From: Aequorivita aquimaris
Lineage (GTDB): Bacteria; Bacteroidota; Bacteroidia; Flavobacteriales; Flavobacteriaceae
Direction of reading: 5' to 3'
NCBI RefSeq assembly: GCF_001573155.1
Contig: NZ_JRWG01000005.1
Span: 62,001-126,000, forward strand
Length of the DNA: 64,000 bases
In this document: positions 51,414 through 60,940 of the stretch, in pieces
How the letters are laid out: each line of letters starts with the position of its first letter
Numbering within the stretch: position 1 is the first letter of the stretch
Notes under the pieces: generated by a model
Databases searched by the model: none
What the model was told of the DNA's origin: nothing
The model's input: only the letters and a program-made list of their open reading frames with translations
Position numbers and translations under genes: made by a program

Positions 51414-52250
51414 ATGAATTGTAAGAATTGCGGAAAATCACTTTCAGAAATAGATAAATTCTGTAGTGAATGTGGAGCACAAGTGGTTAATCAAAGATTG
51501 ACCTTAAAATATCTTTTTACAGAATTCTACCAAGTATTTTTTAGTATTGATTCCAATAGACCACTACTTACTTTTATTGATCTTTTTAAGAAGCCTGAAG
51601 TTGTTATTGGCGGATATATCAATGGAACACGAAAAAAGTATATAAACGCCTTTGGTTATTTTACCATTGCCGTTACCATTAGCAGTTTGTTTTATTTTAT
51701 AGCATTCAGATTCTATCCTGATTTGTTTGATGGCACTTTTGATTTTTCTCAAAATAATGATGCACAAAAAGAATTTGGAAAAAAATTACAGTCATCAGTT
51801 TTTGATTATCAAAACTTATTGTTTTTTGCAGCCATACCTCTTTTGGCGTTTTTGTCGTGGATTGTTTTTTATAGAAATAAGTATAATTATGCCGAACATT
51901 TAATAATAAATCTATATACCTATTCACAAGGTTCCATTGTTGCGATAATATTGTACATATTAACTATATGGAATAAACAATTATTCAATTTTATAGCAAT
52001 CGGCGTTCTTTTTGTTCAAATACTTATATATGCTTATGTACTGAAAAGATTGTATCAACTGACGTTTCTCCAATTAATAAAAAAAACATTGTTGTTTATC
52101 GTTATCCTAATACCATTATACTTAATTGTAATCGTCATTACACTTTTTATACTATATCTATTAGGCGATTTGAACGGATTTATTGATGCAGAAAAAGGAA
52201 ATGAAGCCATTGGTTATATAGCTTCCTCTGCCATAAACTGTACTTCATAA
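51414..52250 (+). CDS. DUF3667-type membrane protein with N-terminal zinc ribbon
   Basis: A 278-residue protein. It begins with a zinc-ribbon with two CxxC pairs (NCKNCGKSL and KFCSECGAQ), then about 75-260 contains five hydrophobic helices. This is the layout of DUF3667 proteins, whose function is unknown. It starts 4 bases after cdaA stops, so the two are likely co-transcribed. Its last 37 bases overlap the convergent ABC exporter gene. Confidence 0.72.
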   Translation: MNCKNCGKSLSEIDKFCSECGAQVVNQRLTLKYLFTEFYQVFFSIDSNRPLLTFIDLFKKPEVVIGGYINGTRKKYINAFGYFTIAVTISSLFYFIAFRFYPDLFDGTFDFSQNNDAQKEFGKKLQSSVFDYQNLLFFAAIPLLAFLSWIVFYRNKYNYAEHLIINLYTYSQGSIVAIILYILTIWNKQLFNFIAIGVLFVQILIYAYVLKRLYQLTFLQLIKKTLLFIVILIPLYLIVIVITLFILYLLGDLNGFIDAEKGNEAIGYIASSAINCTS

Positions 52251-53980
52251 AGATTTTTATAGAGACCGTTTTCCAATTTCAACAATTCTTTATGCGTGCC
52301 TTCCTCCACGATTTTACCGGCGTCCATCACTATAATTTTATCGGCTTTTTTGATAGTTGCCAATCGGTGCGCAATTACAATGGAGGTTCGGCCTTTTGTA
52401 ATTTTATCTGTAGCTGTTTGAATCAATTCCTCGGAATACGTATCTACGGAAGAAGTAGCCTCGTCCAAAACCAAAATGCTGGGCTTGCTAACATAGGCGC
52501 GTAAAAATGAAATGAGCTGCCGCTGCCCCGAGGAAAGCATGCTGCCGCGTTCCTTCACATTATAATGATAGCCATCGGGTAGCGATTGTATGAATTTATG
52601 GACACCTATTTCCTTTGCCGCCGCTATTACTTCTTCTTCAGAAATGTTTGGGTTGTTCAGCGTAATATTGTTCAAAATTGAATCGGCAAAGAGGAATACA
52701 TCCTGCAAAACCACAGCTATCTGCCCCCGAAGTGACGCCAGTTTATAATCCTTTAAAGAAATACCGTCAATCAAAATATCGCCGCTGTTTATTTCGTAAA
52801 AACGATTCAAAAGATTGATAATCGTACTTTTTCCGGCTCCGGTAGCACCTACTATGGCAACCGTTTCACCGGGATTTGCCTTAAAGGAAATTCCCTTTAT
52901 TACTTCTTCACCTTCATTATATCCAAATTGTACATTTTTGAATTCAATCTCTCCCTTGGTGCTGGTATAATCAACCATTCCAGTATCAGCGATGTGCGAT
53001 TTGGTATCGAGAATTCCAAAGACGCGGTTCGCGGCCACCATCCCCATTTGAAGGGTGTTGAACTTATCGGCAATCTGCCGCAGCGGTCTGAAAAGCATTT
53101 CGGCATATTGAATAAAAGCAGTAATTATACCCAATGTAACAAAGCCCCCGCCAATCACATTCAAGCCTCCGTACCAAACTAACAATCCTGTGGCCACAGC
53201 TCCAGCGGTTTCAGCAATAGGGAAGAAAATAGAGTTGTACCAAACGGTTTTTATCCAAGCCTTTCGGTGATCTTTGTTTATTTCCCGAAAACGCTCATAT
53301 TCGGTTTTTTCCCGGGTAAAAATCTGAACTATTTTCATCCCCGTAATGCGCTCCTGCACAAAGGTGTTTAGGTTTGCAACTTGGTTCCGTACGTCTTCAA
53401 AAGCAACTTTCATCGCTTTTTGAAAAACACGGGTTGCATATAAGATAAAAGGCAAAACAATAAAAACAATGAGCGACAATCGCCAGCTTTGGTATAGCAT
53501 AAATCCAGCGATTACGAGCATTTTCAATAGGTCGCTAATAATCATAAACAAGCCTTCGCTGAAAATACTGGAAATGGTTTCCACATCGTTCACGGCACGG
53601 GTGGTCAATCTTCCGACGGCGCTCTTATCAAAATATTTCATCTTGAAACTCATCATCAATCGGAAGAGTTTTTGGCGCATATCGCGGATTACACTCTGGC
53701 CGAGCCAGTTGGTGTAAAATATGAAGGCGAACTGGAAAATTACTTCCAGCATGAGTACGACCACCATTAAAATGATGTACTTTATAAAACCGTCGCCATC
53801 TTTGGGAACCATAGAATTGTCTATGGCCAACTCCAAAAGATAGGGTCGCAGCACGGCAAGGCCGGACATTATGATTGCGGCAAAAGCGACAAAATAAAAC
53901 ACAAGCCGATAGGGCTTTGTAAAAGCCAGCAATCGCTTAAAAAGCTTAAAATCGAATGCGTTTCCTGTGGTTTCTGCCAT
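52214..53980 (-). CDS. ABC exporter, fused membrane and ATPase domains (MsbA-like)
   Basis: A 588-residue half transporter working as a dimer. Six-helix domain about 1-320, then the ATPase about 345-580 with Walker A GATGAGKST (about 378-386), the LSSGQRQ signature, Walker B ILVLDEATSS and H-loop IVIAHRLAT. Substrate unknown: lipid or drug. It starts where truA stops (one base shared), suggesting co-transcription. It ends in overlap with the DUF3667 gene. Confidence 0.93.
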   Translation of the reverse strand: MAETTGNAFDFKLFKRLLAFTKPYRLVFYFVAFAAIIMSGLAVLRPYLLELAIDNSMVPKDGDGFIKYIILMVVVLMLEVIFQFAFIFYTNWLGQSVIRDMRQKLFRLMMSFKMKYFDKSAVGRLTTRAVNDVETISSIFSEGLFMIISDLLKMLVIAGFMLYQSWRLSLIVFIVLPFILYATRVFQKAMKVAFEDVRNQVANLNTFVQERITGMKIVQIFTREKTEYERFREINKDHRKAWIKTVWYNSIFFPIAETAGAVATGLLVWYGGLNVIGGGFVTLGIITAFIQYAEMLFRPLRQIADKFNTLQMGMVAANRVFGILDTKSHIADTGMVDYTSTKGEIEFKNVQFGYNEGEEVIKGISFKANPGETVAIVGATGAGKSTIINLLNRFYEINSGDILIDGISLKDYKLASLRGQIAVVLQDVFLFADSILNNITLNNPNISEEEVIAAAKEIGVHKFIQSLPDGYHYNVKERGSMLSSGQRQLISFLRAYVSKPSILVLDEATSSVDTYSEELIQTATDKITKGRTSIVIAHRLATIKKADKIIVMDAGKIVEEGTHKELLKLENGLYKNLYEVQFMAEEAI

Positions 53981-54729
53981 TATAGTTTTATGTTATCGGG
54001 GTAAACAACTTTCGTCAAATACAAACCGTGCGCCGGCGCGGATGCCCCCGCTTCTTCCCTACTTTTACTTTTCAATATTGCCTTAAAATCTTCCAGCGTA
54101 GTCTTTCCGTAACCCACATCCAAAAGCGTCCCGACTATTGCGCGGACCATATTTCGAAGAAAACGATCTGCGGCAATGGTAAAAATAAGCCTATTATCCG
54201 TAGCTTCCCAAAATGCTTTTACGATGGTGCAATTGTACGTTTTTACATCGGTTTTGGAGCGGGAAAAGCATTGAAAATCTCTATGGGCCAATAGCAATTC
54301 AGCGGCTTGGTTCATCCAGGGTACATTTGGCACATTGTTAATCTGAAAGGCAAAATCCTGACTAAAAGGATCTTTGCCGACCGAAATAACGTATTCGTAC
54401 TCCCGTTCCACCGCGTCAAATCGCGCGTGGGCATCTTCCTTTACTTCAAAAATATTCTTTACTGAAATATCCTTCGGAAGAAAGGAATTCATTCTAAAAA
54501 TAAATTCATCAAAATTTTCAATTTTATCACTATCAAAATGTGCGAAAAGCTGTTTGGCGTGCACACCAGTGTCAGTTCTGCCAGCGCCCGTGAGCTTTAT
54601 TTCCTTCCGAAGCAAGGTTGAAATGGTCTCCTCCAACACTTGCTGTACACTAATCTGTTCGGGCTGGCGCTGCCATCCAAAATAATTTTTCCCGTTATAG
54701 GCTATTTCAATAAAATATCGCACTTGCAT
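53980..54729 (-). CDS. truA: tRNA pseudouridine synthase A
   Basis: Isomerises U38-U40 of tRNA anticodon stems. The 249 residues contain the catalytic GAGRTDTGVHAKQ motif (Asp near residue 52), the FRMNSFLPKDISV block and the typical C-terminal FLRNMVRAIVGTLLDVG. It stands upstream of the ABC exporter gene and has a -7 box TAATTTTG (54751-54744, minus). Confidence 0.95.
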   Translation of the reverse strand: MQVRYFIEIAYNGKNYFGWQRQPEQISVQQVLEETISTLLRKEIKLTGAGRTDTGVHAKQLFAHFDSDKIENFDEFIFRMNSFLPKDISVKNIFEVKEDAHARFDAVEREYEYVISVGKDPFSQDFAFQINNVPNVPWMNQAAELLLAHRDFQCFSRSKTDVKTYNCTIVKAFWEATDNRLIFTIAADRFLRNMVRAIVGTLLDVGYGKTTLEDFKAILKSKSREEAGASAPAHGLYLTKVVYPDNIKL

Positions 54730-54743
54730 TTTTTCAGAATTGA

Positions 54744-54751
54744 CAAAATTA
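54744..54751 (-). promoter_or_regulatory. -7 element of truA
   Basis: TAATTTTG on the minus strand, TAnnTTTG consensus, 15 bases before the start codon. Confidence 0.4.
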
Positions 54752-54764
54752 CGATTTACTTTAA

Positions 54765-54802
54765 AGAGTTTAGAAGTTTGGGAGTTTAAAAGTTTAGAAG
54801 GT
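54765..54802. repeat. degenerate AGTTTAGAA repeats
   Basis: Runs of AGTTTAGAAG, GTTTGGGAG, TTTAAAAG, TTTAGAAG lie in the spacer between truA and the metallophosphatase gene. Confidence 0.4.
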
Positions 54803-54877
54803 TGGCTGAGGGCTGTCCTTTTATTGAGACAAAACCAAAATATTAAATAACTTCGCTACATAGAAAAATAATCTATT

Positions 54878-55372
54878 TTGAAAAAAATCCTGCTCCTTAG
54901 CGACACCCATAGTTATATAGATGAAAAAATCCTGAAATACGTAAAACAGGCTGATGAAGTATGGCATGCAGGCGATATTGGCGACCTTTCGGTAACTGAT
55001 GCCATCAAAAAACTAAAACCGCTTCGCGCGGTTTACGGAAATATTGACAGTACGGAAGCTCGGATGGAGTTTCCACTCCACAACCGTTTTATGTGCGAAG
55101 GGGTTGACGTGTGGATTACGCACATTGGCGGCTATCCGGGAAGGTACAATCCGTCAATCCGGCAGGAAATTTATTCCAATCCACCAAAAATCTTTATTTG
55201 TGGGCATTCACATATTCTGAAGGTCATGCCCGATAAAACAACTGGACTGCTTCATATGAATCCAGGTGCCGTGGGAAAACATGGTTTTCAAAAGGTACGC
55301 ACGATGCTGCGTTTTGAGATTGATGGGGAAAAAATACTAAATTTGGAAGTTATTGAATTTGGGAATCGTTGA
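54878..55372 (+). CDS. YfcE-like metallophosphoesterase
   Basis: A 164-residue phosphodiesterase of the calcineurin-like fold. Metal-binding motifs are present in order: SDTHSYID, HAGDIGD, YGNID, THIGGYPG and CGHSHIL. Such enzymes cleave simple phosphodiesters; the natural substrate is not known. The start is TTG at 54878 (KKILLLSDTH begins at once), preceded by weak repeats. Confidence 0.9.
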   Translation: MKKILLLSDTHSYIDEKILKYVKQADEVWHAGDIGDLSVTDAIKKLKPLRAVYGNIDSTEARMEFPLHNRFMCEGVDVWITHIGGYPGRYNPSIRQEIYSNPPKIFICGHSHILKVMPDKTTGLLHMNPGAVGKHGFQKVRTMLRFEIDGEKILNLEVIEFGNR

Positions 55373-55394
55373 TTCGGGATTTGAGAAACAAAAA

Positions 55395-55423
55395 ACCCCC
55401 GAAGTTGGCATACTCCGGGGGTC
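55395..55423 (+). terminator. terminator of the metallophosphoesterase gene
   Basis: ACCCCCG (55395-55401) and CGGGGGT (55416-55422), with partial pairing inside. Confidence 0.6.
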
Positions 55424-55447
55424 TTGCACTAATATACCAAGATCGGT

Positions 55448-55858
55448 TTAACGTAAACGATCGACAGATTTTACGAGGTCCTCATCCCTTTTTATGGCCT
55501 TGTTGGCCAGCACTAAAAATACGATAGAAATGATGGGAAAAAGTACCCCAATACCCTTCTCTGAAACAATAGTTTCTCCGGATAACGTTAGCAACCTGTA
55601 AACGAAAACTCCCAGTAATACAAAGTTTGATATGATGTTCAAACGGTTGAGCACAAACTGCAACTGCCGTTTTTTGAAACTTAAAATTGAAATTATTGCC
55701 AACGCAATCGAAACAAATATCAGCCCAAAAATCAAGGGCTCACTCCGTTCCATAATTACAGAACCATCAGTGCCAATCACCACTGGAAACCACATAAATA
55801 AAGCTCCCATTACAATGGCAGAAACGACTAAATAAATGGTTTGGATGCGTTGGATCAT
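55448..55858 (-). CDS. DUF4293 membrane protein
   Basis: A 136-residue inner-membrane protein of the DUF4293 family with four helices, starting MIQRIQTIYLVVSAIVMGALFMWFP and ending in the basic KAIKRDEDLVKSVDRLR. Function unknown; often next to rho in Bacteroidota, as here (divergent). A -7 box TATTTTTG (55890-55883, minus) is 25 bases upstream. Confidence 0.9.
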   Translation of the reverse strand: MIQRIQTIYLVVSAIVMGALFMWFPVVIGTDGSVIMERSEPLIFGLIFVSIALAIISILSFKKRQLQFVLNRLNIISNFVLLGVFVYRLLTLSGETIVSEKGIGVLFPIISIVFLVLANKAIKRDEDLVKSVDRLR

Positions 55859-55882
55859 TTTTTACAAAAATCTATTCTGCAG

Positions 55883-55890
55883 CAAAAATA
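55883..55890 (-). promoter_or_regulatory. -7 element of the DUF4293 gene
   Basis: TATTTTTG on the minus strand; a weaker plus-strand TATTATTG (55937-55944) could serve rho. Confidence 0.4.
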
Positions 55891-56061
55891 CTGTTTCTTT
55901 TTAAAAAAAATAACGGTGGTTTTTAATTTATTGTTGTATTATTGCAGTAACAATTCGTAACCAACTCAATCAAGGTTACTTAGTCTTCGAAAAAATTTTC
56001 AACGTACTTACCTTCTCAAAAGGAACACATTTGTATCAACATTAACAACAGTATATTCTAC

Positions 56062-57768
56062 ATGTTTGAAATTTCAGAATTAAAAGAAAAAAAGCTACCT
56101 GAATTACAGGAAATAGCCAAAGAGCTTAATGTGCCGAAATATCGCACTCAAAAAAAATTGGACTTGGTATATCAAATTCTCGATTACCAAGCTGCTAACC
56201 CAAAAGCGGTTAAAGCAGTCATTAAAGCCGAAGAGTCATCTACAGAATCCAAGAAAGAGGAAAAAACTTCTTCTACAAGTGACAATGCAGCCAAGGACCA
56301 AAAACAACGTCCTCAGAAAAATGAGAATAGGAACAAAAAACCTCAACCTCAAAAAAAGCATCACGATAAAAAAAGTGATGATGACAAAAAACCTGCAGAC
56401 GATAAACGTTCCGGCAATGACAGAAATGACAAAGACAGGAAGGACAAAAAGGAAAGCGATAATAAACCGCAGCACCAAAAACCAAATTCCAACAATAACG
56501 ACAATCGTCAGAAAAACCAACGCAACGACAATAACAATCCTGACAATCGCCAAAAACACCAAGGCCACAAACAAAAAGATGGCAATGTGCACGACAACAA
56601 AAGCAACGGAAATAAAGACTCCCGCAACCGTTATAGAGAGCCAGACTATGAGTTTGACGGTATAATTGAAAGCGAAGGCGTGCTGGACATTATGCAGGAT
56701 GGCTACGGCTTTTTGCGTTCCAGCGATTACAACTACCTTTCATCACCCGATGATATTTACGTTTCCCAATCACAGATTCGTCTTTTCGGATTAAAGACTG
56801 GAGATACGGTTTTGGGCGAGGTGCGCCCGCCAAAAGAAGGTGAAAAATATTTCCCCTTAATTAAAGTGAACAAAATAAATGGCTTGAACCCGAACGTGGT
56901 TCGCGACCGTGTTTCTTTTGAACATTTAACGCCGCTTTTCCCTCAGGAAAAATTCAACCTTGCAGACAAGCAAAGTACCATTTCAACACGAATTATTGAT
57001 CTTTTTGCACCTATCGGAAAAGGGCAGCGAGGCATGATTGTTTCGCAACCAAAAACAGGTAAAACCATGCTGTTGAAAGATATTGCAAACGCAATAGCAG
57101 CAAACCACCCAGAAGTCTATCAAATTATTCTTTTGATTGACGAACGCCCTGAAGAAGTTACCGATATGCAACGAAATGTACGTGGTGAAGTGGTTGCTTC
57201 AACCTTCGACAAAGAGGCCAGTGAGCATGTTCGTGTGGCAAATATTGTAATTGACAAAGCAAAGCGTTTGGTAGAATGTGGCCACGATGTGGTAATTCTT
57301 TTGGATTCCATTACACGTTTGGCGCGAGCTTACAACACAGTCCAGCCTGCAAGTGGTAAAATATTAAGTGGTGGTGTAGATGCAAACGCACTTCACAAAC
57401 CAAAACGTTTCTTTGGTGCCGCCCGTAATATTGAAAATGGTGGCTCACTAAGTATCATTGCAACCGCTTTGACTGAAACGGGTTCTAAAATGGACGAGGT
57501 GATTTTTGAGGAATTTAAAGGAACCGGTAACATGGAACTTCAGTTGGATAGAAAAATCTCCAACCGAAGAATTTTCCCTGCTATTGACCTTACTTCTTCA
57601 AGCACGCGACGTGACGATTTACTGCTTGATGAAAACACCATTCAAAGAATGTGGGTATTGCGCAAATACCTTGCGGATATGAACCCAGTGGAAGCAATGG
57701 AATTCATCAACGACCGAGTTAAACAGACTCGAAACAACGAAGAATTTTTGATTTCGATGAACGGATAA
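56062..57768 (+). CDS. rho: transcription termination factor Rho
   Basis: RNA-dependent ATPase that ends transcription. At 568 residues it exceeds the 419-residue E. coli form by an insertion of about 140 residues (about 50-190) rich in Lys, Asn, Asp and Gln, disordered-looking, between the N-terminal SAP-like helices and the RNA-binding domain ([30 protein letters not shown]). The ATPase has Walker A PKTGKT (about 331), Walker [15 protein letters not shown] and Q-loop segments. It has a leader of about 120-200 nt with a GTAACC/GGTTAC hairpin (55957-55979). Confidence 0.95.
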   Translation: MFEISELKEKKLPELQEIAKELNVPKYRTQKKLDLVYQILDYQAANPKAVKAVIKAEESSTESKKEEKTSSTSDNAAKDQKQRPQKNENRNKKPQPQKKHHDKKSDDDKKPADDKRSGNDRNDKDRKDKKESDNKPQHQKPNSNNNDNRQKNQRNDNNNPDNRQKHQGHKQKDGNVHDNKSNGNKDSRNRYREPDYEFDGIIESEGVLDIMQDGYGFLRSSDYNYLSSPDDIYVSQSQIRLFGLKTGDTVLGEVRPPKEGEKYFPLIKVNKINGLNPNVVRDRVSFEHLTPLFPQEKFNLADKQSTISTRIIDLFAPIGKGQRGMIVSQPKTGKTMLLKDIANAIAANHPEVYQIILLIDERPEEVTDMQRNVRGEVVASTFDKEASEHVRVANIVIDKAKRLVECGHDVVILLDSITRLARAYNTVQPASGKILSGGVDANALHKPKRFFGAARNIENGGSLSIIATALTETGSKMDEVIFEEFKGTGNMELQLDRKISNRRIFPAIDLTSSSTRRDDLLLDENTIQRMWVLRKYLADMNPVEAMEFINDRVKQTRNNEEFLISMNG

Positions 57769-57790
57769 AGTTCTTTAAAACAACCTAATT

Positions 57791-57821
57791 GAGCCCCTCA
57801 AAGTCTTGTGGGGCTTTTTTT
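57791..57821 (+). terminator. rho terminator
   Basis: GCCCC (57793-57797) pairs with GGGGC (57810-57814), followed by seven T. Confidence 0.8.
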
Positions 57822-57891
57822 ATGACTTATAAATTACCACAGCCCTCAAAATGTTTTTATGCCTTTACTATATTTGTGAATATTATTTTCG

Positions 57892-59640
57892 ATGAAAAAA
57901 ACACTACTACATTTCAGTCTGCTTTATTTACTGTTTTGTTTCGCACTACAGAACATTTCGGCACAAAATTTAAACACTACTTTTGAAACTTCAAACGGCC
58001 TACAAACTGCACCCTATGAAGAAGTAATTGCATATTATTTGGCACTGGAGAAGAAATTTCCCTCCATCACTGTTTTTGAAATGGGCCAGACCGATAGCGG
58101 CTTGCCGCTTCATATCGTGGTATTCGATCCACAAAATAAAAAACATTCAAAAGAAAATTTTTCAAAAAACGGAAGAAATCTATTATTGATAAACAACGGA
58201 ATACATCCGGGAGAACCCGACGGGATTGACGCAACAATGCTTCTTTTTAGAGATTTTGCCGAAAATAAAATCATCCCTCCCCAGAATACAATCATCGCGG
58301 CGATTCCCGTTTACAACATTGGCGGTGCTTTAAACCGAAACAGCACAAGCCGCACCAATCAAAACGGTCCCGAGGAATACGGGTTTCGCGGCAATGCGAG
58401 AAATTATGATTTAAACCGTGATTTTATAAAAAAAGACACAAAAAATGCTCGGGCTTTTGCGGAAATATTCCATTGGCTAAATCCAGATTTGTTTATAGAC
58501 AACCACGTGAGCAACGGCGCCGACTATCAATATGTGCTCACGCACCTTTTTACACAGCACGACAAATTGGGCGGAGATTTGGGCACCTATCTGCACACTT
58601 CCTTTATGCCGCAATTGGAAGATTCATTGCTTCGAAAAAAATGGGACATTACGCCTTATGTAAACGTTTTTAACCAAGTGCCAGAAAAAGGGTTCTCGCA
58701 ATTTATGGATTCGCCGCGTTACGCCTCGGGCTATACCACGCTATTCAACACCTTAGGCCTTACGGTGGAAACTCATATGCTAAAACCCTACAGACAAAGG
58801 GTGGATGGCACATACGAACTGATGAAGAGCTTTATAAATATTGCCGATAAAGACGCCGAAACAATAAAAACCCTTCGAAAAAATGCTTTGGAGAAATATA
58901 AAGTTGGCAGCTACTACCCCCTTTCCTGGGCAGTGGATTCCTCGAAAACCTCGACTTTAAAATTTAAAGGTTTTGAAGGAAAAATGGTACCAAGCAAAGT
59001 TACAGGGGCAGAAAGGTTGAAATATTTCCGTGACAAACCGTTTACGAAAGACGTTACATATTACAATCATTTTAAGGCAACGGATTCCGTAACAATTCCT
59101 TCGGCATATATTGTCCCGAAAGGATATTGGAATATTATTGAGCTTTTGAAGTTGAACAAAATTGAATTTTCGGAATTTTCAAAAGACACGATAATTACTG
59201 CGGAAGTTTATCACATAAAAAGTTTTGAAACCGTTAAAAATCCTTTTGAGGGACATTACCTTCATTATAAAACGGAAGTAAGAAAAAGCACAGAAAATGT
59301 TTCAGTAAAAGAAGGTGATATTTTGGTCAAAACCCAGCAGCCCGGCGTTCGCTATCTTTTGGAAACTTTGGAACCTTCAGCTCCCGATTCGTTTTTCAAC
59401 TGGAATTTTTTCGACGCAATCCTGCAACAAAAAGAAGGTTTTTCGCCCTATGTTTGGGAAGATATGGCTGAAAATTTTCTGAACGAAAACCCCGAAATCA
59501 AAAAAGAATTTGAGCGCAAAAAGATGAGCGATCCCGCATTTATGAATAATTGGTATGCGCAGCTGGACTGGATACACAAGCAATCGCCCTATTACGAAAA
59601 ATCACACCTTCGGTATCCGATCGTTCGGGTGGGTGGTTAA
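57892..59640 (+). CDS. M14-family zinc carboxypeptidase-like exported protein
   Basis: A 582-residue protein with a signal peptide (about 1-24, ending ISAQ). Residues 35-330 form an M14 metallopeptidase domain with NNGIHPGEPDG (HxxE, about 102-105) and the third zinc ligand in NHVSNGADYQY (His about 204), and Glu in VETHML (about 298). The C-terminal part (about 340-582) has no recognised name. The 3' end overlaps the NUDIX gene by 39 bases. Confidence 0.9.
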   Translation: MKKTLLHFSLLYLLFCFALQNISAQNLNTTFETSNGLQTAPYEEVIAYYLALEKKFPSITVFEMGQTDSGLPLHIVVFDPQNKKHSKENFSKNGRNLLLINNGIHPGEPDGIDATMLLFRDFAENKIIPPQNTIIAAIPVYNIGGALNRNSTSRTNQNGPEEYGFRGNARNYDLNRDFIKKDTKNARAFAEIFHWLNPDLFIDNHVSNGADYQYVLTHLFTQHDKLGGDLGTYLHTSFMPQLEDSLLRKKWDITPYVNVFNQVPEKGFSQFMDSPRYASGYTTLFNTLGLTVETHMLKPYRQRVDGTYELMKSFINIADKDAETIKTLRKNALEKYKVGSYYPLSWAVDSSKTSTLKFKGFEGKMVPSKVTGAERLKYFRDKPFTKDVTYYNHFKATDSVTIPSAYIVPKGYWNIIELLKLNKIEFSEFSKDTIITAEVYHIKSFETVKNPFEGHYLHYKTEVRKSTENVSVKEGDILVKTQQPGVRYLLETLEPSAPDSFFNWNFFDAILQQKEGFSPYVWEDMAENFLNENPEIKKEFERKKMSDPAFMNNWYAQLDWIHKQSPYYEKSHLRYPIVRVGG

Positions 59641-60231
59641 ATATTCTTTCGGAAAAAGCAACTTAATATTTTCATAGGAATTCTGCAAAGCCCTTTGGGA
59701 TTTTTCAAAATCCTTCCATTTTACTTTTTTAATGCCCTCTTCAGGCTCGGGAATTAGCGGCCCATCATAATCACTGAACATTTCGTACCAGTAGGTTATT
59801 TTTAGCCGGAATTTATCATTGCGGGTAAAAACATGGTACGTAGTCATCAAAAAATCGCGGATTTCGAGATCCTTCACCCCTGTTTCTTCGATAACCTCGC
59901 GAACGGCTGCCTCTCGATGGGTTTCTCCTTTTTCTATTTTCCCTTTTGGGAGGTCCCACTTTTTATTTCTTCGTATAAAAAGAATTTCCTTCTTGCTGTT
60001 ATAGACCAGTCCACCAGCGGCTTCCACGACTTTTATTTTTTTTCGAAGAAAACGCTCAAGTTTTTCCGCATTTTTGTGGTACAGGTTAACATAAAGCAGT
60101 TCGCCGTTGTTTATTTTTTTTACCAACTTTTTAAAACGAGCCTGTTTTAAAGGAATGGTGGTGTAATGCTCCCCAATATTTTCTTCAGTTGAAAGAATAA
60201 TGGGAATATCTTTTACAAAAACTTTATACAT
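59602..60231 (-). CDS. NUDIX hydrolase
   Basis: A 209-residue protein with a NUDIX box GKIEKGETHREAAVREVIEETGV (about residues 95-117), preceded by an N-terminal region of about 60 residues not typical of the simplest NUDIX. Such enzymes remove pyrophosphate-linked groups; substrate unknown. The ATG at 60231 (MYKVFVKDIPI) is chosen over 60252, which would overlap pyrE's start. Its start and the pyrE start are 7 bases apart and divergent. Confidence 0.88.
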   Translation of the reverse strand: MYKVFVKDIPIILSTEENIGEHYTTIPLKQARFKKLVKKINNGELLYVNLYHKNAEKLERFLRKKIKVVEAAGGLVYNSKKEILFIRRNKKWDLPKGKIEKGETHREAAVREVIEETGVKDLEIRDFLMTTYHVFTRNDKFRLKITYWYEMFSDYDGPLIPEPEEGIKKVKWKDFEKSQRALQNSYENIKLLFPKEYLTTHPNDRIPKV

Positions 60232-60234
60232 TTG
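60227..60234 (+). promoter_or_regulatory. -7 element of pyrE
   Basis: TACATTTG (TAnnTTTG) ends 4 bases before the ATG at 60239, so the transcript would have almost no leader. Confidence 0.45.
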
Positions 60235-60238
60235 CACA

Positions 60239-60880
60239 ATGATATTAAACAAAGAAACGGCGCAAAAAACCGCTGCCTTACTATTGCAAATTAATGCAAT
60301 AAAATTGCAACCACAAAACCCTTTTACGTGGGCGTCGGGATGGAAATCTCCAATTTACTGTGACAATCGCATTACACTCTCCTATCCGATGATTCGGAAT
60401 TACATCCGCGAGAACCTCGCAAAACAAATTGAGGAACTGTACGGAAAGCCCGAAATGATTGCCGGTGTAGCCACTGGCGCGATAGGAATTGGCGCTTTGG
60501 TTGCCGATTATTTAAACGTTCCTTTTTGCTATGTGCGTCCCGAAGCAAAGGGACACGGCCGCCAAAATAAAATTGAGGGGCATCTGGAAAAAAACACAAA
60601 CGTTGTTGTTGTTGAAGACCTCATCAGCACCGGAAAAAGCAGTTTGTTGGCCGTGGAAGCTTTAAAGGAGGCCAATGCGAACGTGAAAGGAATGCTTGCC
60701 ATTTTCAGTTACGGTTTTGATACTGCCGAAGAAAACTTTAAAAAGGCAAATGTTACCCTAAACACTTTGAGCAATTATGAAATGTTGCTGGAAGAGGCCG
60801 AAAAATCCAAATATATCAATTCTGAAGAAGCTGCGCTGCTTTCTGAATGGAGGGAGAATCCTGCTGTTTGGGGGCAATAA
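60239..60880 (+). CDS. pyrE: orotate phosphoribosyltransferase
   Basis: Converts orotate and PRPP to OMP. The 213-residue protein has the PRPP-binding motif VVVVEDLISTGKSS (about 120-133), the CDNRITLSYPMIR start block and the GVATGAIGIGALVADYL loop. The ATG at 60239 (MILNKETAQKT) is chosen over 60200 because the consensus -7 box ends at 60234. It is followed by a SRPBCC gene. Confidence 0.95.
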   Translation: MILNKETAQKTAALLLQINAIKLQPQNPFTWASGWKSPIYCDNRITLSYPMIRNYIRENLAKQIEELYGKPEMIAGVATGAIGIGALVADYLNVPFCYVRPEAKGHGRQNKIEGHLEKNTNVVVVEDLISTGKSSLLAVEALKEANANVKGMLAIFSYGFDTAEENFKKANVTLNTLSNYEMLLEEAEKSKYINSEEAALLSEWRENPAVWGQ

Positions 60881-60914
60881 TGTTCAGTGTTCAGTCGCAG
60901 TATCCAGCACTTCT

Positions 60915-60938
60915 AAACTCATAAACTCATAAACTCAT
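60915..60938. repeat. three tandem copies of AAACTCAT
   Basis: Exact 8-bp units at 60915, 60923 and 60931, ending 2 bases before the ATG at 60941. They sit in the translation-start region of the SRPBCC gene. Confidence 0.8.
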
Positions 60939-60940
60939 AA

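Noticed and set aside
56129-56665. A 178-codon frame inside rho
   Set aside because: Arises from the AC-rich low-complexity insertion of rho; product is Lys/Thr-rich without features.
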